Positions 1-5,880 of a stretch of 7,300 nt of DNA are shown here, piece after piece. A model generated the notes under the pieces. That model was not told the origin of the DNA. It saw only the letters and a list, made by a program, of their open reading frames with translations, and ran no database searches. A program made the position numbers and the translations under genes. The stretch is from NCBI GenBank assembly GCA_030669525.1, contig DAOVDO010000045.1, positions 1-7,300 of the forward strand, written 5' to 3'. The stretch comes from Dehalococcoidia bacterium (GTDB lineage: Bacteria; Chloroflexota; Dehalococcoidia; GIF9; AB-539-J10). Within the stretch, counting starts at the first letter, position 1; the number at the start of each line of letters is the position of its first letter.

Positions 1-461
1 TAGAGAATTTGCTTTGTAGTTTTTAGAATCTCTCTGAACTCCTGATAATCAAATATAGCAAAATCTTTTTTAAATGAACCCTTTATTTCCTTTTCCAAGA
101 CAAAGGAATTCCCTACCCCAAAGTCAATTATGTTACCAGCAATAGCCAGCCTTATAGCTGCCAATAACCTATCTTCTGAGTGAGCTACTTTGCGCTTCAA
201 ATCAGGATAACTCTTAAGGGCTATTTTATTGTATTCATCCTTTACTTTTTTGAAAGGGTCTTCCTCACCAGTAATTTCCCGAACAAGTCGGTAGACAATC
301 TGTCCCATCTCTGGTGGAGAGCTCGATAAAGGAAAATTAATCACTGCTGAAGCTAAACTATCCAGTATCTTTTTCTGGACATCCTCACTTGCTCCAGCCA
401 TTCTTGCCGCCTCCAGAGCCTGCTTAAAAAAGCAAGGAATGCAATCCAAGTATGTTCTCAT
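1..461 (-). CDS. DUF89 (ARMT1-like) family protein, C-terminus cut off by the window edge
   Basis: The first 153 codons of an open frame start at an ATG (459-461) and run off the left edge without a stop. The N-terminus reads MRTYLDCIPCFFKQAL, the D-C-x-P-C opening (Cys7, Cys10) typical of prokaryotic DUF89 proteins. It is followed by a helical region, a DPFKKVK...N..AL..YPDL segment (about 68-88) and the conserved AIAGNIIDFGVGN stretch (106-118). Family members are metal-dependent phosphatases thought to act on damaged phosphometabolites. The usual length is roughly 280-300 residues, so the catalytic half with the metal-binding Asp/Asn residues lies outside the window. AGAGGTGAT is placed 6 bases upstream of the ATG. 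The gene follows the trmO-like gene after a 121-base gap, so it may be cotranscribed, but its role need not relate to the cluster. The family call is firm; the substrate is unknown. Confidence 0.88.
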   Translation of the reverse strand, partial: MRTYLDCIPCFFKQALEAARMAGASEDVQKKILDSLASAVINFPLSSSPPEMGQIVYRLVREITGEEDPFKKVKDEYNKIALKSYPDLKRKVAHSEDRLLAAIRLAIAGNIIDFGVGNSFVLEKEIKGSFKKDFAIFDYQEFREILKTTKQIL

Positions 462-580
462 CCCAGTATCACCTCTTTGACAATAAGAGCTGCCGCAACT
501 CCTAAAGCGAGAAGAGAATAGGGGCGTATAGAGTAGCTCCTTACACTAAAAAATAGATAGCTTTGTGAAGAGTAGCTCAA
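458..580 (-). CDS. Possible 40-residue peptide with one hydrophobic helix (tentative)
   Basis: The gap between the TrmO-like and DUF89 genes is open in one minus-strand frame. From a TTG at 578-580 it encodes 40 residues ending ..RPYSLLALGVAAALIVKE.., which contains a hydrophobic run long enough for one membrane helix. The stop TGA (458-460) overlaps the DUF89 ATG as ATGA, and the DUF89 Shine-Dalgarno lies inside its last codons, an arrangement common in coupled genes. Against it, the TTG has no good ribosome site. The only nearby AAGGAG precedes an ATA codon (527-529), and the peptide resembles no family I recognise. Hydrophobicity in a short frame can arise by chance, so this is a candidate rather than a call. 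Confidence 0.22.
   Translation of the reverse strand: MSYSSQSYLFFSVRSYSIRPYSLLALGVAAALIVKEVILG
468..475 (-). promoter_or_regulatory. Shine-Dalgarno site of the DUF89 gene
   Basis: The minus strand reads GAGGTGAT, 6 bases before the ATG at 459-461. It fixes the start of the truncated DUF89 gene. Confidence 0.75.
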
Positions 581-582
581 TG

Positions 583-1047
583 TCAGGGCTTCTCCATCCT
601 TAACCTGCCCTCGAACCAGCCAACCTTAGCATTAACCTTCTCATCTATGGAAGGGAAATATGGCTTGATATCCAAGAGAGGAGTACCATCTATGGCATCC
701 AGTTCTTTTACCTCAAGGATGTTTCCTTTTCTAGCTATTAATCTCACCACAGATAATCCCAGTGGACAGGGCCTGTTCGGCGATCTGGTGGTAAAAAGAC
801 CACGTGGCTCTGTATTCCAGCGCTTTTTTACCGTAAGATTATAAGCTTTAGATTTGTGGAGATAATATATCAAGATTATGTGGGAGAGCCCTTCTATACC
901 CTCTAAACCTCCCTCAAACTCCTTAAATACCTCTGCCTGGCAGGTTTCCTCCCTCCCACAACCCTGATATGGCGCCTGCGCCCCATCATGGTAGGGTGAG
1001 TGAATCACTCCTATGGATTTCAACTGAAGTTTCTGCTGTCCTTCCAC
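583..1047 (-). CDS. TrmO/TsaA (YaeB)-type SAM-dependent methyltransferase
   Basis: This is a protein of the TsaA/YaeB/UPF0066 beta-barrel family. Characterised members (TrmO) methylate N6 of threonylcarbamoyladenosine at position 37 of tRNA using S-adenosylmethionine. With a GTG start at 1045-1047 it has 154 residues. Family motifs in order are IGVIHSPY (12-19), RSPNRPCPLGLS (88-99, usually RPNPIGLS, so Cys replaces Asn) and LDAIDGTPLLDIKPY (116-130). Two extra cysteines (CGREETC, about 30-36) follow the first motif. I chose the GTG because GAGG lies 8 bases upstream and overlaps the ferredoxin stop codon, and because it leaves a short N-terminus before the first motif. A longer frame begins at a TTG at 1083 and would overlap the ferredoxin gene by 26 bases, but it lacks a good ribosome site. 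Its place behind a radical SAM/ferredoxin pair in a metal-centre operon leaves open a substrate other than tRNA. Confidence 0.85.
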   Translation of the reverse strand: MEGQQKLQLKSIGVIHSPYHDGAQAPYQGCGREETCQAEVFKEFEGGLEGIEGLSHIILIYYLHKSKAYNLTVKKRWNTEPRGLFTTRSPNRPCPLGLSVVRLIARKGNILEVKELDAIDGTPLLDIKPYFPSIDEKVNAKVGWFEGRLRMEKP

Positions 1048-1057
1048 GATAATAGCC

Positions 1058-1327
1058 TCAAGCTCTTTCAAACAGTCCCTCAATTCTTCGAATTATATCA
1101 TCCGTTTGATTCTTTAAAACACCAACAGTAGCTTCTAATTCCTCAGGTGAACCTACAATCGTGTTAAAAATCGCCCCTTGAGGGCAAGCATCAACACAGT
1201 GATAACAGGAGTTACATCTTCCGTCATCTATTTCTACCCTGCCCCACATAAGGTTAATCGCTCCTTGAGGACAAATCTGGACACATAAACCGCAGCCCAA
1301 GCAGAGGCTCCTGTTTACTTTCAACAT
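1058..1327 (-). CDS. 2[4Fe-4S] ferredoxin-like protein with helical tail
   Basis: An 89-residue protein with two bacterial-ferredoxin cluster motifs: C9-x2-C12-x2-C15-x3-C19-P and C38-x2-C41-x2-C44-x3-C48-P. Each is followed by the usual QGAI. This predicts two [4Fe-4S] clusters and a cytoplasmic electron-transfer role. After residue 54 comes a charged, probably helical extension of about 35 residues (SPEELEATVG.., ..IIRRIEGLFERA) not present in minimal ferredoxins, which may dock a partner. It lies 20 bases after the radical SAM gene, and its TGA is part of the TGAGG ribosome site proposed for the TrmO-like gene. It is therefore a plausible electron donor for the radical SAM enzyme; that pairing is inferred from position only. 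The ATG start at 1325-1327 has AGGTGA about 11 bases upstream. Confidence 0.9.
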   Translation of the reverse strand: MLKVNRSLCLGCGLCVQICPQGAINLMWGRVEIDDGRCNSCYHCVDACPQGAIFNTIVGSPEELEATVGVLKNQTDDIIRRIEGLFERA

Positions 1328-1347
1328 GGCCTAATACTTCACCTGCA

Positions 1348-2115
1348 TCAAAGCTCTGGCCTTCGTCGTAACGTCTCACGTAAATCCAGCGGCTTAACTT
1401 CTGGCCTTGACGCCTCATAAACTGTCACCACATTCTTTAAAACACCAAATTTTTCCTTGATAGAAGCCATCTGTGATGCTGGCAGCGGGTTAACAGCGCA
1501 AGGGCGTAAAGGAGTATTGAGCTGCACTTCATCAGGAGAGAGTGAAATTGCTGTTTGTGCTATCTCTCCAGCAAAATTTTTATTCTCCTGGATAAACATT
1601 ATCTGAAGGCATAGCTTGCCTGTAAAGTTACTTCTGAACAGCTTGATGCCCTCAATTATATCGCCCAGCATAAGACCAGCCACAGGTCTATTTACCTGCC
1701 TGAATAGCTCCTGGTTATGGGCGTCCAGCTTAGCTACTACCACATCTGCCTTTACCAGATCACCATGCACATCTTCTCTGGATATCAATGAAGAATTGGT
1801 CAGGACTGCTACCGGGAGATGTAAAGTGGATTTTGCTACGTCAATGGCATGGCCCAGATTGCTGGCCAGAGTAGGCTCACCTGTCCCGGAAAAGGTAACA
1901 TAATCAGCAGCTATGCCCTGTACTCCTTTCAGCTCTTCAGCTAATCTGGCATTTGAGACAAACTCCCTTCGCTTAACAGAGAAGCTAGTAGTTCTGCCCA
2001 GCTGGCAATAGACACAATCAAAGGAGCAGATTTTGTCTCGAGCGCAGAGAAGGTCTACACCCAACGACCTTCCCAACCGCCATGATGGTACCGGCCCGTA
2101 AATAATAGAACCCAA
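1348..2115 (-). CDS. Radical SAM protein (COG0731-like)
   Basis: Numbered from the TTG start at 2113-2115, the N-terminus is GSIIYGPVPSWRLGRSLGVD, the hallmark of the COG0731 radical SAM family related to wybutosine-synthesis enzymes. The cluster-binding motif CSFDCVYC (Cys30, Cys34, Cys37) binds the [4Fe-4S] that cleaves S-adenosylmethionine. The SAM-contact motif SGTGEPT follows at 76-82. The length is 255 residues. The TTG is preferred because GGGGAGGT sits only 5 bases before it; a GTG at 2142 would add nine residues with a poorer site. The C-terminus stops at ..LRETLRRRPEL, abruptly followed by the ferredoxin gene. The reaction is unknown. Context (Mrp upstream, ferredoxin and methyltransferase downstream) suggests a cofactor or modification pathway needing low-potential electrons. 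Confidence 0.9.
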   Translation of the reverse strand: MGSIIYGPVPSWRLGRSLGVDLLCARDKICSFDCVYCQLGRTTSFSVKRREFVSNARLAEELKGVQGIAADYVTFSGTGEPTLASNLGHAIDVAKSTLHLPVAVLTNSSLISREDVHGDLVKADVVVAKLDAHNQELFRQVNRPVAGLMLGDIIEGIKLFRSNFTGKLCLQIMFIQENKNFAGEIAQTAISLSPDEVQLNTPLRPCAVNPLPASQMASIKEKFGVLKNVVTVYEASRPEVKPLDLRETLRRRPEL

Positions 2116-2120
2116 TTTTA

Positions 2121-2128
2121 ACCTCCCC
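2121..2128 (-). promoter_or_regulatory. Shine-Dalgarno site that favours the TTG start of the radical SAM gene
   Basis: The minus strand reads GGGGAGGT, 5 bases before a TTG at 2113-2115. It is the best ribosome site in this junction and lies inside the longer GTG-initiated frame, so the shorter protein is more likely. Confidence 0.65.
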
Positions 2129-2158
2129 AGAGCAGATTCCACCCAGCACCTGTCAGGA

Positions 2159-3163
2159 TTACCCTTTGCCCTTATCCATGATAGCCATTACATTAGCGAA
2201 TATCTCAGATATGGCATCGGACCTGTACTTCTCAATTTCACCCTGATCACACAACCTGGCTAGTTCTGGATCAATGGGTAATCGGCCTAAAAGAGGAACT
2301 CCTGCAGCTTTGGCCATCTCTTCACCCTTGCTACTGCCAAAAATTTCAATCTCCTTTCCCGTTTCAGGTAACAGCAGATAGCTCATGTTCTCTATCACAC
2401 CCAGAACTCGAACATTCATTTTTCTTGCCATCTTAACTGCTTTCATCACAATCATTACTGTTAAGTCCTGAGGAGTAAAAACATCTATTACACCGAAAAG
2501 AGGCACTGTTTGCATTACTGTTAATGGTATATCCCCCGTACCCGGTGGCAGGTCTATCACGAGGTAATCGAGCTTACCCCAGAGCACATCCTCCCAGAAC
2601 TGGGTGATAACCTTGGACATGAGAGGCCCCCTCCAGATAACAGCCTCATCTTCACTGGGTAATAGAAGATTCATAGACATGATTTCAATTCCATACCTCG
2701 ATAATATGGGTAAAATGCCTGCTTCACTGCCACTGGGGCGATCATTCAAACCAAACATCTTGGGGATGCTAGGGCCGGTGACATCAGCATCGAGTAGACC
2801 AACTTCTTTGCCTTCTCTAGCCAAACAGCTAGCAAGCAAGCCGGCCACCAGAGATTTACCAACCCCACCCTTACCACTCATTACAGCTATTATATGTTCA
2901 ATCTGGTTAAGCTCTTTAGGTTTGGCCTCAACGAAATCCACAATAGTCTCCTTTACTCCAGGAACATCATGAATTGTCGTGATTACTTTATCCCTCACCC
3001 AGTCTTGAGATTGAGCAGGTATACCCGCTGAAGCCAGTACGACCTTTGCTCTACCATCTTTAACTTCAACATCCCTGACTAAATTCATGCGCACCACGCT
3101 ACGCATTATTCCGGGGACGAGCACCTGCCCTAAACCCTCTCTGACTTGTTCTTCTGCAGACAT
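2159..3163 (-). CDS. Mrp/NBP35-type Fe-S carrier ATPase with N-terminal DUF59 domain
   Basis: A 334-residue cytoplasmic P-loop ATPase. Residues 5-80 form a DUF59/MIP18-like domain, and the Mrp ATPase domain follows. Visible motifs are a deviant Walker A, SGKGGVGKS (96-104), with the signature lysine Lys98; LLDADVTGPSIPKMFG (123-138); IWRGPLMSKVITQF (176-189); VIDLPPGTGDIPLT (202-215); and VIENMSY (256-262). Family members bind and transfer [4Fe-4S] clusters as dimers. Here the CxxC normally found just after ENMSYF is replaced by LLLPETG (263-269), so the usual bridging-cluster ligands are missing. Cys113 and Cys309 or so are the only cysteines I see. ATG at 3161-3163 has GGAGGG 5 bases upstream. 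Mrp is a core partner of the orange protein complex in Desulfovibrio, which agrees with the NifX-fold and ferredoxin-ATPase genes upstream. Confidence 0.93.
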   Translation of the reverse strand: MSAEEQVREGLGQVLVPGIMRSVVRMNLVRDVEVKDGRAKVVLASAGIPAQSQDWVRDKVITTIHDVPGVKETIVDFVEAKPKELNQIEHIIAVMSGKGGVGKSLVAGLLASCLAREGKEVGLLDADVTGPSIPKMFGLNDRPSGSEAGILPILSRYGIEIMSMNLLLPSEDEAVIWRGPLMSKVITQFWEDVLWGKLDYLVIDLPPGTGDIPLTVMQTVPLFGVIDVFTPQDLTVMIVMKAVKMARKMNVRVLGVIENMSYLLLPETGKEIEIFGSSKGEEMAKAAGVPLLGRLPIDPELARLCDQGEIEKYRSDAISEIFANVMAIMDKGKG

Positions 3164-3188
3164 AATTTCCCTCCAAAAATATATTTAC

Positions 3189-3353
3189 TTAAGCAAACTT
3201 CTTCGCCAGCATCCTTGGTGCTGGTAATTTGACATCGATACCATCGACAGCAAGAAGACTATCGTAATATTTAGTGAGTCCCGAAACGCCTATGACAATG
3301 ACACCATCCTGCTTCATCTCACCATTAACATTAATGGTCGCATATATCTTCAC
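3189..3353 (-). CDS. Unrecognised 54-residue protein
   Basis: The 167-base space between the short NifX-fold gene and mrp is filled by one minus-strand frame from GTG (3351-3353) to TAA (3189-3191). The protein begins (V)KIYATINVNGEMKQDG, continues VIVIGVSGLTKYYDSLL and ends in a basic PAPRMLAKKFA. It has no cysteines and no obvious membrane helix. Alternating hydrophobic residues suggest beta strands at both ends of the first half. The start overlaps the end of the upstream gene by 23 bases, and its stop precedes the mrp ATG by 25 bases, leaving just room for the mrp ribosome site. The GTG has only a weak GGCGGTAG upstream, so translation may depend on coupling. An internal ATG at 3315-3317 is the alternative start. 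I do not recognise the family and assign no function. Confidence 0.55.
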   Translation of the reverse strand: MKIYATINVNGEMKQDGVIVIGVSGLTKYYDSLLAVDGIDVKLPAPRMLAKKFA

Positions 3354-3669
3354 CTACCGCCAGTGTACCACTTATGTAATCCAAAACAGCTTTCTCAGGA
3401 TCATCCTGTAATGCACTAATAACAACATCAATGCGATTCTCTCTAAAAAGGTCCTGCGCTCTCGAGCCCATGCCACTAGCTATAACAATGGAAACCCCTT
3501 CCTCCGCAAGCCAGGTGGGAAATACTCCAGGCTGATGTCCAGGCGAAGCTACAATCTCCTTTCCCATAATCACTTTGTTCGTCTCATCAACGTCAAAAAA
3601 AACAAAGTGGCTGCAATGGCCAAAATGTGTAGCTACTTTGTCATTCACTATAGGCACAGCATACTTCAT
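3331..3669 (-). CDS. NifX/orange-protein-fold protein (dinitrogenase Fe-Mo cofactor biosynthesis family), short form
   Basis: A 112-residue single-domain protein of the Nitro_FeMo-Co family (COG1433). This fold is shared by NifX, NafY and the Desulfovibrio orange protein, which carry metal-sulfur clusters. It starts MKYAVPIVNDKVATHFGHC, with His15, His18, Cys19 and His21 as candidate metal ligands. It then has IVIASGMGSRAQDLF and ends SGTLAVGEDICDH, a C-terminus common in this family. The open frame continues upstream to 3807, but that extension lies inside the zinc-ribbon gene and is rejected: AAAGGAGG stands 8 bases before the ATG at 3667-3669. The length matches the orange protein (roughly 110-120 residues). 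It lies between an FmdB gene and the 54-residue ORF/mrp. Nitrogen fixation is not implied, since no nitrogenase genes are present. Confidence 0.9.
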   Translation of the reverse strand: MKYAVPIVNDKVATHFGHCSHFVFFDVDETNKVIMGKEIVASPGHQPGVFPTWLAEEGVSIVIASGMGSRAQDLFRENRIDVVISALQDDPEKAVLDYISGTLAVGEDICDH

Positions 3670-3677
3670 CTCTCGAT

Positions 3678-3685
3678 CCTCCTTT
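3678..3685 (-). promoter_or_regulatory. Shine-Dalgarno site that sets the start of the short NifX-fold gene
   Basis: The minus strand reads AAAGGAGG with 8 bases to the ATG at 3667-3669. This near-consensus site shows that the in-frame extension up to 3807 is not translated as part of the protein. Confidence 0.8.
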
Positions 3686-3692
3686 GGTAATT

Positions 3693-3710
3693 TAGATACT
3701 CTAGATACTC
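3693..3710. repeat. Two perfect tandem copies of a 9-base unit
   Basis: TAGATACTC occurs twice head to tail in the 46-base gap between the FmdB gene (stop at 3716) and the short NifX-fold gene. It lies just upstream of the ribosome site of the latter. No function is evident. Two copies could be an operator or simple slippage. Confidence 0.6.
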
Positions 3711-3715
3711 TCCAC

Positions 3716-3955
3716 TTAATCCCTGCGGCAAACGTCACCAGTGGAGCAAGGTGGTGCCTCACAACGCTGTGTCCTGCCACAGCAAGTCTTGCCCGGTGCA
3801 GAGCCACCCATTCTTATAGCGTATGAAGAAGGCAACAGTCTCTCCAGGTTCTTACTTCCGCAGTTTGGGCATGTAACACCCTCACTATCAGGACCGCGAA
3901 TAAATGATTCTGATACTTCTCCACAGTCCAAACACCTGTATTCATAAATTGGCAT
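3716..3955 (-). CDS. FmdB-family zinc ribbon protein with Cys-rich tail
   Basis: A 79-residue protein beginning MPIYEYRCLDCG, the standard opening of the FmdB/Zn_ribbon_8 family. Cys8-x2-Cys11 and Cys29-x2-Cys32 (CPNCG) form the predicted zinc ribbon. A second cysteine group in the tail, CCGRTQRCEAPPCSTGDVC (58-76), has five cysteines and is frequent in FmdB proteins of anaerobes. The molecular role is not established for the family; regulators, assembly factors and metal handling have all been suggested. The ATG (3953-3955) lies 9 bases after the upstream ATPase stop, with GTGAG overlapping that stop as a modest ribosome site. Four bases-per-gene spacing and shared strand place it in the operon between the second ATPase and the short NifX-fold protein. 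This is one of two FmdB paralogues in the window. Confidence 0.88.
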   Translation of the reverse strand: MPIYEYRCLDCGEVSESFIRGPDSEGVTCPNCGSKNLERLLPSSYAIRMGGSAPGKTCCGRTQRCEAPPCSTGDVCRRD

Positions 3956-3964
3956 CGTTGTAAC

Positions 3965-4825
3965 TCACTTATCTAAATTTAGTAAAACAATTTGCCACAG
4001 TTCTTTTATCTGCTGAGTCACTTTATGGTTGGAATACTCCACTACCGGTACCCCATGAACAATTGCCTCGGTTACCACATTATCGAAGGAAATTTTCGAG
4101 GCTACCATTATCCCCATGGTAAGACAATAATCTTCAATATAATGCGAATTCTCTTCATTGATGTCATGTTTATTTATACAGACCAGAGGAGGGATGCCGA
4201 AGTGATGGCAGACACCGATGACTCGTTCAAGGTCGTGGATTCCCGATAATGTAGGCTCGGTCACCAAAAGCGCTAAATTTGCTCCAGATAGAGAAGCAAT
4301 GACTGGACAACCAGTCCCCGGTGGACCATCGCTGATGATAAAACTGAGGTTCTGTTTCTCAGCTACAAATTTGGCATTGCTCCGGACCAGGGCTACCAGC
4401 TTGCCAGAGTTTTCCTCAGCAATTCCTAATCTGGCATGAACCAAACTGCCATACCGCGTATCGGAGATAAACCAATGTCCTGACATGCAAGGTTTCATAG
4501 TAATAGCATCAACTGGACAAATTTGGGAGCATAGCCCGCAGCCTTCACAGGAAATCTGATCAACAGAATACTCTTTTATGGCTCCGAAACGACAGACCTC
4601 CTGGCAAAGTCCACACTGAGTGCAATGCCCCTCATCAATAAAAGCAGTTTGCCCACTCCAGAATTCATGCTCTTCCTTAATTTCCGGCTGGAGAAGAAGA
4701 TGAAGGTCTGCAGCATCAACATCACAGTCAGCTAGCACCTTGTTTTTAGCTAACGCTGCAAAGGAAGCCGCTATGGTTGTCTTTCCTGTGCCTCCTTTGC
4801 CACTGAGCACTACTACTTCTTTCAT
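3965..4825 (-). CDS. MinD-superfamily P-loop ATPase with inserted ferredoxin domain (COG1149), DVDAAD type
   Basis: A 286-residue cytoplasmic ATPase. Walker A is SGKGGTGKT (8-16, signature Lys10). ADCDVDAADLHLLL (32-45) follows, then an inserted 2[4Fe-4S] ferredoxin domain: C68-x2-C71-x2-C74-x3-C78 and C93-x2-C96-x2-C99-x3-C103-P. The first motif has Arg79 where Pro is usual. SDGPPGTGCPV (165-175) is the switch/Walker B-like segment. COG1149 proteins come in pairs in anaerobes; in Desulfovibrio such a pair belongs to the orange protein complex. This copy is the partner of the ATPase at 5041-5880 and probably forms a heterodimer with it (inference). Its ATG directly abuts the TAG of the 66-residue gene, with AGAGG inside that gene as ribosome site, so translation is likely coupled. 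Confidence 0.95.
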   Translation of the reverse strand: MKEVVVLSGKGGTGKTTIAASFAALAKNKVLADCDVDAADLHLLLQPEIKEEHEFWSGQTAFIDEGHCTQCGLCQEVCRFGAIKEYSVDQISCEGCGLCSQICPVDAITMKPCMSGHWFISDTRYGSLVHARLGIAEENSGKLVALVRSNAKFVAEKQNLSFIISDGPPGTGCPVIASLSGANLALLVTEPTLSGIHDLERVIGVCHHFGIPPLVCINKHDINEENSHYIEDYCLTMGIMVASKISFDNVVTEAIVHGVPVVEYSNHKVTQQIKELWQIVLLNLDK

Positions 4826-5026
4826 CTAGCTACCATCCTCTTTCTTTCGACGCACGTAGACTCTGTAAATTCTTTCACCTCTTTCCTGATAGCATTTGGT
4901 ACACTGCACAACTTCCCCCGGCGTAACCTCTTCAAGACGGACATCAAAACCAAGTTCTTTATACATGTCTGTCATCTTTTTGACATGGGTCTCACCGTCA
5001 ATGGCAATTTCTCGCCATCCATTCAT
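4826..5026 (-). CDS. Small CxxC protein between the paired ATPases
   Basis: A 66-residue soluble protein, MNGWREIAIDGETHVKK.., with a predicted helix at about 12-25, a single CTKC motif (Cys42, Cys45) and a basic, beta-rich end (ERIYRVYVRRKKEDGS). A lone CxxC in so small a protein could form half of a zinc or Fe-S site shared in a dimer, or a redox pair. Neither can be decided here. It starts at ATG 5024-5026, 14 bases after the first ATPase, with a weak ribosome site. Its TAG touches the next ATPase ATG with no intervening base. Desulfovibrio orange-protein operons also carry small conserved hypothetical genes beside the ATPases, but I cannot confirm homology. I do not recognise a named family. 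Confidence 0.8.
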   Translation of the reverse strand: MNGWREIAIDGETHVKKMTDMYKELGFDVRLEEVTPGEVVQCTKCYQERGERIYRVYVRRKKEDGS

Positions 5027-5040
5027 TTTGTTGCTCTGCC

Positions 5041-5880
5041 TTAGACAATCTGGTCAATGTCCTGGAATAGTTTAAGGAAGGCACTACGCCACTCAGGCAT
5101 CCCTTCTATAAAGGGAATCCCTTTAGAATAGAGCGTGGCGATTCTTCTATCCAATGGAATTTTTAGCAGGATCGGTATTTCTTGCTTATGACAGTAATTT
5201 TCTACCTGCTCATCTCCAACGCCAACGCGATTAATTACCACACCACACTTAATACCCAGCTTTCTAACCACTTCTACTGCCAATGAAAGGTCGTTCAGCC
5301 CAAAGGGAGTTGGCTCAGTCACCAGAAGACAGAAATCGGTACCCTTAACTGCCTCCACCACCGGGCAGGATGTACCTGGAGGAACATCAATGATAACTAT
5401 ACCTGCAGGATCAATATGCTTTTTCACCTCTCTAATTACAAGCGGAGCGGCTATTTCACCGACAGCAAGCTTGCCCTGAATAAAGTCCATTTCTTCCCAG
5501 TTGCCTCTTTCAACTACCCCTATCTGCTTCCCCTCTTCAGAGATAACAGACTCAGGGCATAGGTAAGAACATGCTCCGCAGCCATGACATAACTCGGGGA
5601 AAATGAGCACCTTTTTCTTTATTACAGCGATAGCGTTATAGGCGCAAACCTCGGCACACTTGCCACAATAGGTGCATTTTGTCTCATTTACTTTAGGGAT
5701 GAGAAGGAACACGGGCTGGCTTTGATTCACAGTCGAGGGGAAAAAAATATGGGCATTAGGTTCCTCCACATCGCAATCCAATAACTGTATCTTATTCCCA
5801 CCCATCAGGGAAAGAGCCATATTTGTAGCTACCAGCGTCTTTCCTGTTCCGCCTTTACCACTGGCAACAGAAATTATCAT
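5041..5880 (-). CDS. MinD-superfamily P-loop ATPase with inserted ferredoxin domain (COG1149), DVEEPN type
   Basis: A 279-residue ATPase paired with the one at 3965-4825. Walker A is SGKGGTGKT (7-15, signature Lys9). LLDCDVEEPNAHIFF (33-47) is the sequence that typically marks one member of such pairs. The inserted ferredoxin domain has C69-x2-C72-x2-C75-x3-C79 and C98-x2-C101-x2-C104-x3-C108-P. IIDVPPGTSCPVV (163-175) follows, with VTEPTPFGLNDL further on, as in MinD/Mrp proteins. Together these predict nucleotide-dependent handling of electrons or clusters on two [4Fe-4S] centres. The ATG (5878-5880) overlaps the upstream TGA as ATGA, and no strong ribosome site is seen, so it probably depends on coupling with the zinc-ribbon gene. 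The role within an ORP-like complex is inferred from context. Confidence 0.95.
   Translation of the reverse strand: MIISVASGKGGTGKTLVATNMALSLMGGNKIQLLDCDVEEPNAHIFFPSTVNQSQPVFLLIPKVNETKCTYCGKCAEVCAYNAIAVIKKKVLIFPELCHGCGACSYLCPESVISEEGKQIGVVERGNWEEMDFIQGKLAVGEIAAPLVIREVKKHIDPAGIVIIDVPPGTSCPVVEAVKGTDFCLLVTEPTPFGLNDLSLAVEVVRKLGIKCGVVINRVGVGDEQVENYCHKQEIPILLKIPLDRRIATLYSKGIPFIEGMPEWRSAFLKLFQDIDQIV

Noticed and set aside
541..582. Rho-independent terminator after the TrmO-like gene
   Set aside because: There is a run of six T on the minus strand, but only a three-base stem (AGC/GCT) could be found before it, which is too weak.
462..582. Sigma70-type promoter for DUF89 (TTCACA with a TGTAAG-like -10)
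   Set aside because: The match to consensus is poor and one such match is expected by chance in AT-rich sequence. No -24/-12 sigma54 element was seen either.
3670..3807. N-terminal extension of the short NifX-fold protein
   Set aside because: It lies inside the FmdB gene in another frame, has no family similarity, and a near-perfect AAAGGAGG precedes the internal ATG at 3669.
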